This document shows, piece after piece, positions 1 to 11,616 of a DNA stretch of 64,000 bases. Source of the DNA: Undaria pinnatifida (taxonomy: Eukaryota > Sar > Phaeophyceae > Laminariales > Alariaceae); the NCBI GenBank assembly GCA_012845835.1, contig JABAKD010000009.1, positions 18,363,318-18,427,317 on the forward strand, written 5' to 3'. Positions within the stretch are counted from its first letter, which is position 1; every line of letters starts with the position of its first letter. A program made the position numbers and the translations under genes. The notes beneath the pieces were generated by a model that did no database searches, had not been told where the DNA came from, and worked only from the letters and a program-made list of their open reading frames with translations.

Positions 1-483
1 TCTCGACCAGACGGTGCAGGGATACCGTTCCGGGGTACAGCTGTTGATATACGGTCGACGATTGTCGGATGGCAAACCTGATTTTAAGATGTGTCCCCTC
101 ATTGCGCTTCAAACTCCAAACTCCAGCTATGTCATGCGAGATCGGGAACAGGCCAGAACGAACAGGGAGGCGGGAGAGGATGGCAGATCCACACCTATTA
201 TGGCGTGGGGATGGAGGCTGGACGCGGCCTAGAGGTACAAAATTTGGGTGTAGACGAACGTGTAACGAGAGAAGGGCGGCGGCGATAGGTCACCAGGTGT
301 GAGAAAAAAAATGTATTGGACGCCAGAAGAAGTAGGTGTCGGACGGAGCTAGACTTGTCCGATAGCTCTGTGCTTGGTTTTTCCTGGGTTAGGGTTAGGT
401 TTAGATTTCTTCAGCGTTATCACTTTTTAGTAATGATGGACGTCAAAGTATAGACTACCCTGGTATATACCTAGTATATAAAT
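1..483. other. Non-coding stretch with telomere-like motif
   Basis: No reading frame here looks like a gene; the short ones overlap each other and have no splice-site support. At 386-404 there are about two and a half units of a TTAGGG-type repeat (GGGTTAGGGTTAGG...), too short to be a telomere. A looser run of similar words is at 7275-7335. Confidence 0.4.
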
Positions 484-560
484 ACAAGGGCTCCGCATGG
501 GTGCCGGCATTCGACGGCACCCATGCTTTGGGTAGGGCAGGGCAGCACTTCGAATTGTTC
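484..560 (+). mobile_element. Hairpin-bearing end of a mobile element
   Basis: Begins ACAAGGGCTCCGC and carries a perfect 12-base hairpin (arms 495-506 and 515-526). It is followed by GGGTAGGGCAGGGCAGCAC. The same structure in opposite orientation is at 27776-27845, and related ends without the same stem sequence are at 18690, 23930 and 42286. A terminal hairpin beside a fixed terminus resembles the ends of rolling-circle (Helitron-like) elements, but the usual CTRR terminus is absent, so the class is unassigned. Confidence 0.55.
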
Positions 561-602
561 GATTCAATACTTGGCAGAGTAAAAAAAGTCACCACCACAC
601 AC

Positions 603-1121
603 AATCATAGTCTGCACGTGCAGTATGTAAGGTGATGCCAAGATTTCGATCAAAACTAACAATCATAACAATGTACTACTATTAATAGCTACTGTTTTTT
701 AATTGAATCCGATTCCGAGCTTCATTCATCAGATTTCGATCGGATAAATCCGATCACACGCCGACTGACCCTTGAGTCTGTCTGCACGTGCAGTATGTAA
801 GGTAATGCCAAGATTTCGATCAAAACTAACAATCATAACAATGTACTACTATTAATAGCTACTTTTTTTTTTTTTTTTTTTTTATCCTCCGGCGGATGGG
901 GAAAAATAAAGCTTTAGCTCACCACACTTCCGCGTATTTTCATACGCGTCGTGTGTCGATTTAACTCAGTTGCTTTCGCAGCCCAACGCTAGCTGGCGCA
1001 CCCTTCGAGTCCCATTGTAGGTATAGCGTAAGCTGTTTTTTAATTGAATCCGATTCCGAGCTTCATTCATCAGATTTCGATCGGATAAATCCGATCACAC
1101 GCCGACTGACCCTTGAGTCTG
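603..1121. repeat. Direct duplication, second copy interrupted
   Basis: The block starting TGCACGTGCAGTATGTAAGG at about 603 is repeated from about 782. The second copy breaks off after AATAGCTACT at 863, is interrupted by a SINE-like insertion, and resumes at about 1034 with TTTTTTAATTGAATCCG. The two halves of the second copy together cover the first copy, so duplication came before the insertion. Confidence 0.75.
863..1033 (-). mobile_element. SINE-2 copy with A tail on minus strand
   Basis: On the minus strand the element runs from near 1033 and ends ...CCATCCGCCGGAGGAT followed by about 20 A residues. Two more copies of the family are at 11617-11739 and 59169-59300, both minus-strand and with shorter A tails. 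Dispersed copies with the same A-tailed 3' end are typical of SINEs; I see no clear pol III A and B boxes, so its RNA origin is not assigned. Confidence 0.65.
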
Positions 1122-1579
1122 GCGACGAAACGTGTCGAGTGCGTTTCTTATGATGTTTCAACTCAATCAAGCATCCGGGGCCAGTAAGGTGACTGGCCAT
1201 GTCCGCTGCGTGTTCTCTTCGTAGCCACTGAGAGGCGCGCACTGAGCCAGCTTCTGAAATATACAATGAATGATATAATATTGTCAGTATAGTCTAATCT
1301 TGATCCGAGCCTCCCAGATCGACTGTCTTTGTGTAGTATGATCGTGGAGAAACGTGCTGACGTTGTACCAGGCGCGAAGCACGGTGGTATGACTGCCTTC
1401 GTCATTCAACTCCTCGAATGCTATTGCAATGCTGCTGCTTGTTGCTAGCTGTGTAGTTCGCTCACTTCTTGTACATACAGTACGCGACTACAGCGCTTAC
1501 GATTTTGACAGCTAAGTATTTCAGACTCGAGTTTTATTTAGACGAAAACAAAAAAATGTCAGTTTTGTCTGATCGCTTA

Positions 1580-2680
1580 TTGGCCAGGATTCATACACAA
1601 AGTAGGCGTCACCCGGGCACGATAGGGTCACAAGCCGGGATCGGAATCCATCCACACATGATACCTCCCCGCACGGTGTGGAAATCCCAAGCCCACCGGC
1701 CGACTTTCTGATTGGCCATGGTTCGCATGTCGAGCCAGCTCCACCTCGGGAGGATATACGGTCCCATCCCCGGTCCAGAGGTCGTTCCACATCTCTGAAA
1801 CTCCCATCAACCGGGAAAGTAAACCCGAGCTTTCTCGGGTCGACACCACCCTGCACGGTGAGAAATCCCCAATCCCGTTGGCTAATCGCTGATTGGTTCG
1901 AGCTCCACAGCGCCGTCCTAGGCGAAGAGAGGTCCATCAATGGGGGGCATTTCCGTCGCACATTGGGAAGATAGGGTCCCATCCCCGATTCATGAATCCC
2001 CCGAATCTCTACAGCTCCAAAAATGCGGGAACAATAACGATGACCTCCCGTGTCGACACCACTCCGCACGACGTGGAACTCTAACCATATTCGCTTACCG
2101 CTGAGTGGCTGAGGCTCGGACATAAGAGCAACGCCACCATGGGAGAATATAGAGTCCTGTGCCCGTTTCAGAAATCCTGACAAAGCGGGGACGATAACCG
2201 ATTTCTCCCGCGGGTCGACAAAGCCCCGCACGATGGTGACCTATTATTCACATTGGCTTATCGTTGAGTGGCTGTGCAGCTCGTAGAGCCAGAGACACCC
2301 GGGGAGGAGATAGACCAGCAAACGGGCGGGGGGCGTTCCGACGCACCCGATGAGGATAGGGCCCCATCGCCGTTCCAGAAATCCTTCCATACCCCATCAA
2401 CTCCAACGAACCGGGGACGAAAACCGACTTCTCCCGGGTCGACACCACACCGCACGGTGTGGAAGCCTTAGCTAGCTGAGGTTCGTATACAACGCCAGCA
2501 CCACAGAACAGGGTCCAACCCCGGTTCAGAAACCCTTCAAGGTATTTTCAACTAGAAAAAAATGGGGCAACTCGCGCTACTGGTGACTTGTTATTCGTAT
2601 ACCCCAACCCCGCGGTACGCGGACATTTCATTTGACCCCCTGCCTCGATACCACCCCGCACAGTGTAACCCAACCTTCGA
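1580..2680. repeat. Satellite of ~180-230-base degenerate units
   Basis: Five to six diverged head-to-tail units, recognised by the recurring CGGGTCGACACCAC, CCGCACGGTGTGGAA and GATAGGGTCCCATCCCCG. The first two words sit near 1837-1860, 2053-2072, 2213-2230 and 2437-2463. A 236-codon minus-strand open frame spans several units (1521-2231), but it simply follows the repeat and shows no domain. I treat it as a by-product of the GC-rich repeat, not as a gene. Confidence 0.75.
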
Positions 2681-2887
2681 TTGATCGGCTCGGTCGGGGT
2701 TCGTGGATAGCGGAAACCACCATTCACTAAGAAGTTCAGCAAGTTCGATGACTATCATCTCATCCTGGCCTGTGATTAGAGAAGTTGTGCATGGACCAAT
2801 TGCATAATATACAGCAGTCGGTCCAGATCGAGTCGATCGGTGCAACTTGCTTGGGTATCGTGTTATTACAGCAGCAGCAATACACTT

Positions 2888-3000
2888 CACTTCTTTTTTT
2901 TTCCATCCCATTTATTGTGATGCTCGCCCTCCCAGTATTATAACTCGGGTCCGGGGTCATATAGCGGACTCCCCTCCCCCATGCCCACTACGGTACCTGC
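2888..3000 (-). mobile_element. SINE-1 3' fragment
   Basis: Read on the minus strand it matches the 3' half of the SINE-1 family: GTAGTGGGCATGGGGGAGG, GACCCCGGACCCGAGTTA, GGGAGGGCGAGCA, AATGGGATGG and then an A run (complement of the T run at 2886-2902). The tRNA-like head is missing, so this is a 5'-truncated copy. Confidence 0.6.
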
Positions 3001-3249
3001 CCTGGTTTTGATCGTGAGAAGAATTCAACATTTTCTCCCTCGACAATTCGCGTCGAATTGTACCAACCCACACTGATAGGCGATTTCAGCAGTTAGTTCA
3101 TCCTTTTTTTCTCGTTTACTTATGCAAATAAATAAAGTCAACAAAGCTCACAACGCAGTGGTTATTTAACTCAAAGACCAACGCTAATAATACTATTAAT
3201 AGTGTAACCTCACGAGACCACCGGGGCGACCGGCTCTAAATCACTCACT

Positions 3250-3330
3250 GCCCCGGTGGCGTATCAGGTTATCCTCGAGCCTGGTATAATAGGTCAATTT
3301 CGTGAGTTCGAATCCCCCCGAGTTCGAACT
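3250..3330 (+). other. tRNA-like pol III promoter relic
   Basis: GCCCCGGTGGCGTATCAGG at 3250 resembles a tRNA 5' end with an A box, and GAGTTCGAATCCCC at 3304-3317 fits the B-box consensus. The acceptor stem does not pair with the sequence after the B box and the T stem is not complementary. It is therefore a degenerate tRNA or tRNA-derived SINE head, not a working tRNA gene. Confidence 0.4.
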
Positions 3331-4588
3331 AGTATAATTTTTCGTGGGGCTTTTTCTTGTGCACTAATTAACTTGCGGAAAGCGCGAGAGCGTGAAATAG
3401 CAACACTCGATGAAAAATCGACGATCAGTGGGTGCCGAACCCTATGCGCAAAAAAAAATGAAGGAAATAACCGGGGGGGGGGGGAAAGAACGACACCTGC
3501 GATCACGGCTTGTATGTCCAGAAGCTGGAAAGTAGAAGTTTGTAAAAAAAAAAAACTCACGAGAAGAGATGATCAATCAGCAATCAGCAGCAAGGAGCAC
3601 GTCAAGTACGAAGCAACGCAAAACTTATTTGTTAGCTACGTTCCAACACGACCGCTTGCACTTGACCGGCAAACGATTACAGCAACGGAGTCAGGGACCA
3701 CAGCAAAGCACACCGCCTATATTTCTCCAAAGAGTCTTCTCGGGGAAGAAACAAAACAAAAAAACGATGCGATACAGGGACGAATGCATGCCATTCACTG
3801 GTTTCTTCCGTGGATACTGTCTACTTACTACGACCTTCGCGTGGCGCAGCTTAACAACAGGAGGAACGACTAATTTTCCCCTTGTTTATTTTGTCAAAAA
3901 TGTATTCCCTGTATTTTAGTACACCTCCCCCCATGCCAAGGTCACAGACAAAAAGCATGCTGTGTGTAATTATTATAATAGAGCATCGCTCCGTGTGGTG
4001 TTACTCGTACGTACCTATATTACTTGCACGAGAGTACAAACCATGTCGATTTGCCCGAACTTGTATAATACCACCCTCGAGGCCCCGGGGACGCAGCCAC
4101 TCGCAATGCTGCTGTGTGGCTTTTTCTGGGGCAGTAATCGTAATCACTACTATTAATACCTCCTCCTCGTTTTAGTCATGCGTGCGCTTGCCACGTCTAC
4201 ATCCATGTATGTACGTGCACCTACCGAAATTCATGAAATAAATGCACTACTATGATACCTACCGCAGTACCATGGGGATTTTTTGTACAGTTAATGTGGA
4301 AGACAGGGTCGTAGATACCTATCGTAGATCGCGTACACGCATGCGCGAGAGGACACGTCACCGGTCAGGCAATACACGATCCCGGGTCGCGAACGGCGTC
4401 ACCCGTCATAGACGGCGTTGACCCGTCCCCGGAAGGTCAGCCACCGAAAGATGATCCCGCCGCATGACGAAGGGCATAAGCCCACCGTCACTCTGGCTCT
4501 AGCTTTAGGATCTCCTTGATACATATAAGAAAGAAAGGTTTTCAGCACGCGTCCGCTGTGAGGACGATCGCCAAGGGACCTCAGCACC
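3331..4588. other. No supported feature
   Basis: A 205-codon open frame (3256-3873) crosses homopolymer runs of A and G and has no domain or splice signals; I do not call it. The rest holds short CTATTAATA-type palindromes and nothing I can name. Confidence 0.4.
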
Positions 4589-4690
4589 GCGACGCCCTCT
4601 CCGCTTCGACTTCAGCTCTGCGACGCCCTCTCCGCTTCGACTTCCGCTCCGCGACGAGTACCAGACCTCCGGGACCACCCTCTCCACTTC
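4589..4690. repeat. 31-base tandem repeat, two copies and a bit
   Basis: GCGACGCCCTCTCCGCTTCG starts at 4589 and again at 4620; a diverged third copy begins at 4651 with GCGACGAGTACC and keeps CCCTCTCCACTTCGAC downstream. Confidence 0.7.
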
Positions 4691-4839
4691 GACACCGGGA
4701 CCCCGTGAGAGACCAGGTTCCATATAAATATTATTTGTTCCGGGACAAGATATTACGGCAATTTGGAAATGATGTCTTGCCAAGATTTATTTTACCAACC
4801 TCTCCATACATCAAGATCCGAAGAATAACTGGATAGTAC

Positions 4840-5583
4840 CGTTCAAAATACATTTTTTTGCGTGCTTCTCGCTTGTCTCGCTCAGCATCCATCCGCGTTC
4901 ACGTCGAGGTGCTGAACGGATTGACCAGCAACAACAACAGTCAGTGGCCAGCGCAATTCTTGCAACCACACAACAAAGCGTTCGAAACACCACTACCTTG
5001 ATAATCACACCTACCTTTAGAAGTGCATCCACGTTTCCTTTGCGGGGATAAATATACATGAAGTTCGTGTGCGGAATATTTTTATGCGTTCCTGAAAGAT
5101 TGATCGTTGATCGTGGACCAATATGTACGGAACGACTCTTTGGAGCGGCAACGAAGAAGACTGACAAAACATTGTTTCTCGTACTGCGATTTTTAAAAGC
5201 GACCACTCTGTTCGTTGTTTATTTCTATTTTTTTCATGGTCCGGTCTGTTTTGTTGTGTTCTCGTACCCGGTACGCTAGAATTTCACTTGCTTTAAACCT
5301 TGATTAATTGCGATCGTTTGGTTTACTCTGTCTCACAGTCTGTGACCAAATAATAATAAGTTGTATCTCTCTAGGATGAAGAATCGGCGCGGGCACTGGG
5401 TGTAATGGTGTCGTTTGGTAGGGAACGGCCCCCCTTGAAAACAACGAACGTTCGAACAAAGGTATTCAACCGTGAAATCTGACATCGAAAAGCAACGACA
5501 TAGCAGTCGTACGACAATAGGCCAAACACTCGGAGATGTGACCTTAAAAAAAGTGTAGTGGGGACGAAATAAAAAGCCAAAAT
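4840..5583. repeat. R1 fragment, then anonymous sequence
   Basis: At 4840-4930 a short R1 fragment carries TTCTCGCTTGTCTCGCTCAG and a following CCGCGTTCACGTCGA. From 4931 to 5583 I see no gene. The segment 5370-5405 (CTAGGATGAAGAATCG... GCACTGGGTG) has a diverged relative at 16092-16122. Confidence 0.45.
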
Positions 5584-6340
5584 TTGGAAATGATGCCAAT
5601 TTGGAAATAAATGTTATCCCATATGTTTTTTACATTCAAGCTCTGCATATGCCAAGATTCAATAATAGCTGGGGCGTATACCCGCCCAAAATACAAAAAT
5701 TTGCGCACTTCTCGCTTGTCTCGCTCAGCCCACGTACCCGATCTCGGCCAGGTGCGGAACGGATACGGCAGGGCGAGGGGCGTTTGAGCCGCCCCCCGAG
5801 GACGTGTTGCATTCGTTCAAGCCCGGCAGACGTCAAGCAAAACAAACAAACGCTCAAGCCCTGCAGACGTCAAGCAAAACAAACGCTCGAGAGTATGCCA
5901 CCGCAAAATTCAAAGCATTAGGGACGGACGTGTTTCATTCGTTCAAGCCCGGCAGACGTCAAGCAAAACAAACAAACGCTCAAGCCCTGAAGACGTCAAG
6001 CAAAACAAACGCTTGAGAGTATGCCACCGCAAAATTCAAAGCATTATCAACTACCATTTGGAAATGATGACAACTTTGTGAATCATCCAGGCGCTGCAGA
6101 CATTAAGATACAACCAAAAAATGTCAGGAATTCCTTCTCGACATGCGATATTGTTTCAACTTCTCGCTTGTCTCGCTCGGCATCCGTCCGCGTTCACGTC
6201 GATGTGCGGAACGGACACGGCATGGTGAGGGGCGTTTGAGCCGCCCCCGAAGCCGGCGCTCGAACGAAGCTATTTTGCCGAGAATCCCAGTTCCGCGAAT
6301 CGCACATTTAGTCCGAGATGAAAAAAACTTCTGACCGAAT
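5584..6340 (+). mobile_element. R1 repeat family, nested/tandem copies
   Basis: Two R1 copies (5584-5830 and about 6018-6340). Shared marks, in order: TGCCACCGCAAAATTC, TTTGGAAATGATG, the SACTTCTCGCTTGTCTCGCTC block, CGTTCACGTCGA..GTGCGGAACGGA, GGGCGAGGGGCGTTTGAGCC and a closing TTCCGCGAATCGCA. Full-length relatives are at 24003-24315 (minus) and 46106-46460 (plus), which defines the family as dispersed. No protein-coding frame is conserved between copies. Confidence 0.7.
5815..6033. repeat. 126-base direct duplication inside R1
   Basis: GTTCAAGCCCGGCAGACGTC begins at 5815 and again at 5941. Each unit itself contains the shorter word CAGACGTCAAGCAAAACAAA twice (second copy GAAGACGTC in unit two), so it is a repeat within a repeat. 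Confidence 0.8.
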
Positions 6341-6360
6341 CCCGAAAAAAAAGAATGATC

Positions 6361-8458
6361 GTATATATATATGTATGTACTGCATATTGTCCGGTGGCAA
6401 ACCTGGTTATCACAATAAATTCAGTGCTAACTCAAGAGATTGCAACCCTTGGGCAAATCTGAGGTCTGGGCATTTTATAGCCAGACAGGCGCCAGATTGT
6501 GCTTTTTTCTAGATAGAGATACACCACAACCACTCACTTAGGGAGCGAACAGTTGGCGTTTACTGATAGCTTGGTGGTGACAGAGTATCTATATCTCTAA
6601 CACGATGGTGCAATAGGTACTACCGTTGAGAGGAGTGGAGGTGCAGCTCAACTTTTCTCAGAGTGTATACTCTGGTCCGTGCTCCCCGGCGGCGTGGCGA
6701 TTCGCGTGTACATGACTATTTAGGCAATGCCTTTTGAATTTGCCATCCGACAACGTACTGCGTGCGTGTCAAAAATAAAGAAGATGATGTAATAGATCAT
6801 CATGAACGATGGACAATCGACTCACAGATTTGCTGCAGTTTATCACGCACAGTCAAACGAGTGCTGGCGCTGGGCAGGCGTATACCAAGTATCTTGCACG
6901 GCACCTGTTGTTGTTACCAATGTTTTTGCATCCTCCAATCAATGTGCAGCATGAGCTTCAACGTGGATCACTCACAAACAATCCCAGAAAGTAGAAAACC
7001 CATTAAGGAAACTCGCAACTAATGCCCTGGAACCGATGTAGTGAACAAGGCAGTAATAACAACAAACAAGGCGATGACGGCACGGAAAAAAACGCCAAAA
7101 AAAAAAAATGGCTCGAGTTGTCCATTGGAATTGTGGTCCGCAGTTCGGAAGACTATCGCTCGATGTGAACGCGGTGTAAGGGTGAAGCCGCGTTTCCGGC
7201 CAGTTTTGTCCCACTTTGAAGGCGTTTTCGGGTCAGGGTTGATGATAGGGGTATACAGTATACTGTATAGTGCTGCTAGGGTTAGTGATACGGTTCGGAT
7301 TAGGGACAAGATTAGGGGTTGGGTTGGGTTATGCCCATACGTTGATCCCACTAGGAAGTACCCTGGTGCCTGGTACTTCCCAGCCCGCAAACAAGTACCA
7401 GGTATGATACAGTATTGAACACCCCGATCGAGCCCCCTGTACAATTGTTCTAAACGTTGTCATAGAAACTCATATTGCAAGCCAGTATGACTGTATACAA
7501 CATAATGACCAATCCGTAAACGATTTGCAGTCGACGGCTAGCTCAAGGAAATTGAAGTTTTTCTAACCGTCAGTTCGGTCGCAAACGAAAAAGTATAGAA
7601 GAAAGTTCTCCCCCGTTGCTTCTTTTGTGGGATACACGTGCAACAACAACTAAAAGACGGGCCGATTTTTTCGGGCATTCAATAAACGCCGCAGATCTAT
7701 CAAGAAGTTTAATTCGATGCGCGACCTGTTCCCCGGTATGCACAGGCTACGGACCTACATTCTCTAACACTATAATGACCGACTACCCCGGCGTAAATGC
7801 AGGAGCGCAGGTTGTCTCTGGTAACGATCAGACCACTCGCTCAGGCCTGTTCTAGACATGTACTTACACATATATGCCCTACTAACGAAGTTTTTGCTTA
7901 CCAAGCCCTCCTATCTTTTGGATGTCGGAACGCCATGTGGGGCAAGAAAAATCAAATATTCAAAAGTCCTGTGAACGAGGGGTAATAACGCGTCCTCATC
8001 ATGCCTCCTTTTCTTTCTGGGAATGTCTATGAGTGATCAACGTCGAAGCTCGCCGCAAAACTTGTGGCAGTTATTAATACTTAACGAATAGCTACCAGGC
8101 AACGAATAGCTACCAGGCATGGTTAATAGAGGTTTCTCTCCCTGCTTCCATTTATTCGCCCAACCGCCACAACATTCAATACCTTCATCAAAACTGCCAC
8201 TGCCACGCTACTTTCACAGTAAAAAAAACTGATTGGCCATAGTAATTAGCGCACAGATGATGGGGTCTCCATCATACACGTGTTCAGTTAATGGTCTTGG
8301 CTGTGCGGTTGGAAGTCTTCTCCAATCTGAGTGCGTTAAAAGTTAGCAAAGTACTGAGCACGAACCAGGCAGTAGATCGAGTGTTGAAGAGTGCAGCGTG
8401 CGGACATAGTGCTCCTGATCAGAGACATTTCAGTATTCCTCGATATGATGCACATATT
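6361..8458. other. No supported gene
   Basis: An ATG-initiated frame of 61 codons (6809-6994) has an unremarkable composition and no recognisable domain; it may be chance. 7250-7335 holds telomere-like words (GGGTTAG, GATTAGGG) without periodicity. A perfect-start candidate gene was not found on either strand. Confidence 0.4.
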
Positions 8459-8592
8459 GGGGGGGGGGGGGGAGAAGGGGGAAGAGGAGGAGGAGGAGGA
8501 GGAGGAGGAAGAGGAGGAGGAGGACGAAGAGGAGGAGGAGTTGGAAGAAGAGGATGAGCAGCAGGAGGAGGGGGAGGAAGAGAAGGAGGAGT
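8459..8592 (+). repeat. Polypurine (G then GGA) tract
   Basis: An uninterrupted purine run of 66 bases at 8459-8524 starts with about 14 G residues and continues as GGA/GAA triplets, then goes on with rare interruptions to 8592. Both strands give long low-complexity open frames (Glu-rich or Ser-rich), which are artefacts of the triplet repeat. Confidence 0.85.
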
Positions 8593-9219
8593 AAAAGCAC
8601 AATCGTGAGCACGGCGGCAGCTGTTTGATAGTTAAGTCGTTCGTACCCGTTTCGATCAGGCATGGGTGCCGTCAGGTCTGATTTGGAGTACCAGGCTATC
8701 ATGATCTGGTACAAAGTATCAAGCAAACTCCCACCCGTAGGCACGGCGCCCCCCCGTGGATAACCCTGGATTCTGTCGCACCTCCGTTTTATGCCAATTT
8801 TACGCTACGGTTTCCATGCACGCGACAATGAACGGCAGAACGAAAACGTTGGCCGGGATTATCAGGACAGAGGACTGCCCCTACCTAAGTTCGATAGAGG
8901 ACTCCGAAGCACGAACAACTGGATTTTCAGGATGGCAACCATAACTATATCAGTGATTTAGTTGATGCAGAGAGTATCAGGATGTATGGAGAGTATCGTG
9001 ATGATGAATATCAAGATGCATGATATATGGAGCAGTATGTGGATAGTATTAGGCAAGTGGTGCCTGAACGTACGATGAGAGGAGGTGCATATCCCCAGTC
9101 GTCAAATAATACGGTGGTGTCGAAAACGACCGGCGTCATGCTGTTCTTGTACTCACCCCAACTCGACTCTCGAGAGGTACCATGGGCACTGCCTGATGAA
9201 CCTGGGAACACCTTTGTTG

Positions 9220-9420
9220 TAACGGATACAATCGTGGCCCCTCCATAGTAGTGCGATGACTTGCCAAATGACAAAACCCGCGCTATGTGGGACCCCGCAC
9301 CATCCCGGTACAGTGCGATAATCTGTAAGACGAGGTCATGACAAACGAGTTTTATCACAATAAACTGAGCCCTCGCACCCAAGGGTACTGCATTAACTCG
9401 GGACCACGAATGTATTACCA
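9220..9420. repeat. Diverged repeat shared with 49690-49880
   Basis: Shared words in the same order: TCGTGGCCCCTC, CTTGCC..TGACAA.ACCCGC, GTGGGACC.CG, ATCCCGG, TGACAAACG and CTCGCAC. The copies are well diverged and no reading frame is shared. Confidence 0.5.
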
Positions 9421-9435
9421 ACATTGAAGGGCTCC

Positions 9436-9521
9436 GCCGTCAGCACGGCAGAGAGCCGCTCAGAATGCTGGGCTGCAAGCCGTCAGCACGGCAGAGAGCC
9501 GCTCAGAATGCTGGGCTGCAA
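9436..9521. repeat. 43-base perfect tandem duplication
   Basis: GCCGTCAGCACGGCAGAGAG starts at 9436 and at 9479, and the copies look identical through CTGGGCTGCAAGC. Each unit holds the small dyad CCGTCAGCACGG. Confidence 0.9.
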
Positions 9522-10410
9522 GCAATCGCAATCGAGAGGGTGCCTCTGACCACCCACGGAGCGTAGGGAAGAGCTTCCCTTGACCACTGGTTATTTTGTG
9601 GTAAATAGTACGTCAAAGCTGATGATATTGTGATAGGGAGTATATTAACAGTAGCCATGTTGGGACAAAGAGTATATCAGCGCTGATGATGTTGCAGTCG
9701 ACAGCATGTTGACACTGATGTTGCGGTTACCAGGTATATTAACGCTGAAGGAAACCCGGGTGTTCATACAGTTGAACGGGGGATAGGTACCTTACAACAG
9801 GGATGAATGATGAGAAACAGGGGAGAACGGTGTGGCAGCAATCACTGATGTTGTGGTATAGAATATACGAACTATTGACCCTGAAAGATGTGCTCGGGTG
9901 CCTATAGAACTGGGGGGGGGGGGGGGGAGCGGGATACCTCGCAACCGCGATGAAATAGTGGGAAGGTGTGGGAAAAACAGTGTGACAGCGAGGGGGCTCT
10001 GAGGAGGGGGGCAGGAATAGTATTGATGTATTAACCACTCTGGGACTGCAGAGTGGTTAATACATGTCGAAAGTAGTTGACGTTGATTCCATTTTTCAAG
10101 GGTGATTTCATGATGATTTCATGATGATTCAAAGATATTTGAATGATGATGACAGAGTGCTGATCGAATGATGGTTGAAAGGTCACAGCGTCGGTCACTC
10201 AAAGCAAGCCGGGTTACAACGAACAACGCCAAGAGATCTCCGACCCGCACGCAGCATGATACAACGAATAGCCGATGGTACTATGAATAACAATCGTACC
10301 GCTGCGTGGTCACACTCGACAGTAGTTGCTAGCGCCGCACTTCATAATTCTGCGGTCGCTATCGATTCAGGGCTTTTTAAAGGTCACTACCAATTACGAA
10401 ACCCGCAGGC
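9522..10410. other. Non-coding, with a 16-G run
   Basis: No gene. G16 at 9912-9927. At 10031-10063 there is an inverted repeat around ATTAACCACTCTG..CAGAGTGGTTAAT, a 13-base stem with a short GGACTG loop. Confidence 0.5.
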
Positions 10411-10556
10411 CGGGTCAGGAGATTTTCAAAATTTGACGGGTCGAGTCGGGTCGGGTCAGGAGATGTTCAAAACTTCACGGGGCGGGTCAGATCGGGTCAG
10501 GAGGTCTTCAAATATCTGACGCAACCCGACCTGCGAGGAGTGATCTGACCCGCGAA
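10411..10556. repeat. Short tandem repeat, three units
   Basis: The word GGGTCAGGAG followed by TTCAAAA recurs three times (near 10412, 10464 and 10494), and GGGTC words fill the spaces. Units are about 30-50 bases and diverged. Confidence 0.65.
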
Positions 10557-10699
10557 CAGCTTTGCTATACATGGGCCCCGAAAGATTTTATAGAGGAAGT
10601 GCTAGTGGTAACGACATTGAGGATGGGGAGAGGGAGGGGAGGATATCTCTGATGGGTACAGCATACAGCATCCAAAACGTCGGCCAAGCAAAGGAGGTC

Positions 10700-10930
10700 A
10701 AGAATCGCATGCAGAAACAAACGTTGACGAAACAGTATTCACGAAAGGATTGCATGTAGAAACCAGCATTATTGACGAAAAATAAACTACGAAAAGATTT
10801 AATGCAGAAACAAGCGTTGAACAATAAACCACGAAAGCATTGCACGCAAAAACAAACATCGACGAACGAATTACAAAAGGTTGCATGCAGAATCAAACGT
10901 TGACGAACAATTCACGAAGAAACATCGCAT
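10700..10930. repeat. ~48-base minisatellite, about five units
   Basis: Units follow the scheme GCATGCAGAAACAAACGTTG - ACGAA - CACGAAAG, e.g. at 10708, 10752, 10800, 10840 and 10882. They are degenerate, with single-base and small-indel differences. Minus-strand frames across it are low complexity. Confidence 0.75.
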
Positions 10931-11616
10931 GGAGAACATTGGTTATTATTTGATGATAAATTAACCAGGAAGTGGCAGGGCAGACGGCGAAATGCCTCCT
11001 CGGCAGCTGAGTTAGCGCTGCGCTGCCGAGCTGCGCTGAGCTAATGAGCCAAGCTGAGCTCAGCTGGGACCTGGTATGATATCATATAATTCGTACCAGT
11101 ATTCAACTTCCACAGCAACAAAAAACACAAAAAAGATAGATAGAGTAAAAATGAGCAAAATAAACTAAAAAAAGGGAGTTGGCAGAAAACAAATTTGAAG
11201 GAAAAAATGAAAAGTCAAGAAACAACTGAGAAAACCTTCCAGAAAAAAGATAACGATAAAAGAGCAAAGGAAAAATGACGAGAAAAAACAAAAACCGAGT
11301 TAGTTGCAGAAGAACCCAAATTTGAAGGAAGCAGTCGGAAAATCAAGGAACAATTAAAAAAACGAGAGAAAAGAAAGGTTTCAAGAAATAGGTGATATCA
11401 GCCTATTGACATTATCAATGTTCAGTAGCGAATGTGCAGCTGAATATGCTACTATAGCACTTCTTATATATTTAGGCTGCGCGTAGGTGTATCAGCTCGT
11501 GGCTGGTGTACGCCTACGTAGGCTCGCTTCCGGACGACCCGATAAGACACAGCCTATTTTATGATTTGAGAGGCGAAGCGCAGGCCACGGTCAAGTTTTT
11601 ATTTTTTTCTTATTAT
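10931..11616. other. No supported gene; AGCTGAGC-rich and A-rich parts
   Basis: 10998-11068 is dense in the self-complementary words AGCT, GCTGAGC and GAGCTCAGCTGGG. 11110-11390 is A-rich plus strand. Neither contains a credible frame. Confidence 0.4.

Noticed and set aside
386-404. Telomere end
   Set aside because: Only two to three TTAGGG-like units, not at the sequence end and not repeated.
1521-2231. 236-codon minus-strand frame
   Set aside because: Lies on a degenerate satellite and changes with the repeat phase.
3250-3330. Functional tRNA gene
   Set aside because: A and B boxes are present but acceptor and T stems do not pair.
3256-3873. 205-codon open frame
   Set aside because: Crosses A and G homopolymers, has no domain, no splice context and begins inside a tRNA-like relic.
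8336-8744. Ser/Leu-rich and Glu-rich frames on both strands
   Set aside because: Products of the GGA triplet tract.
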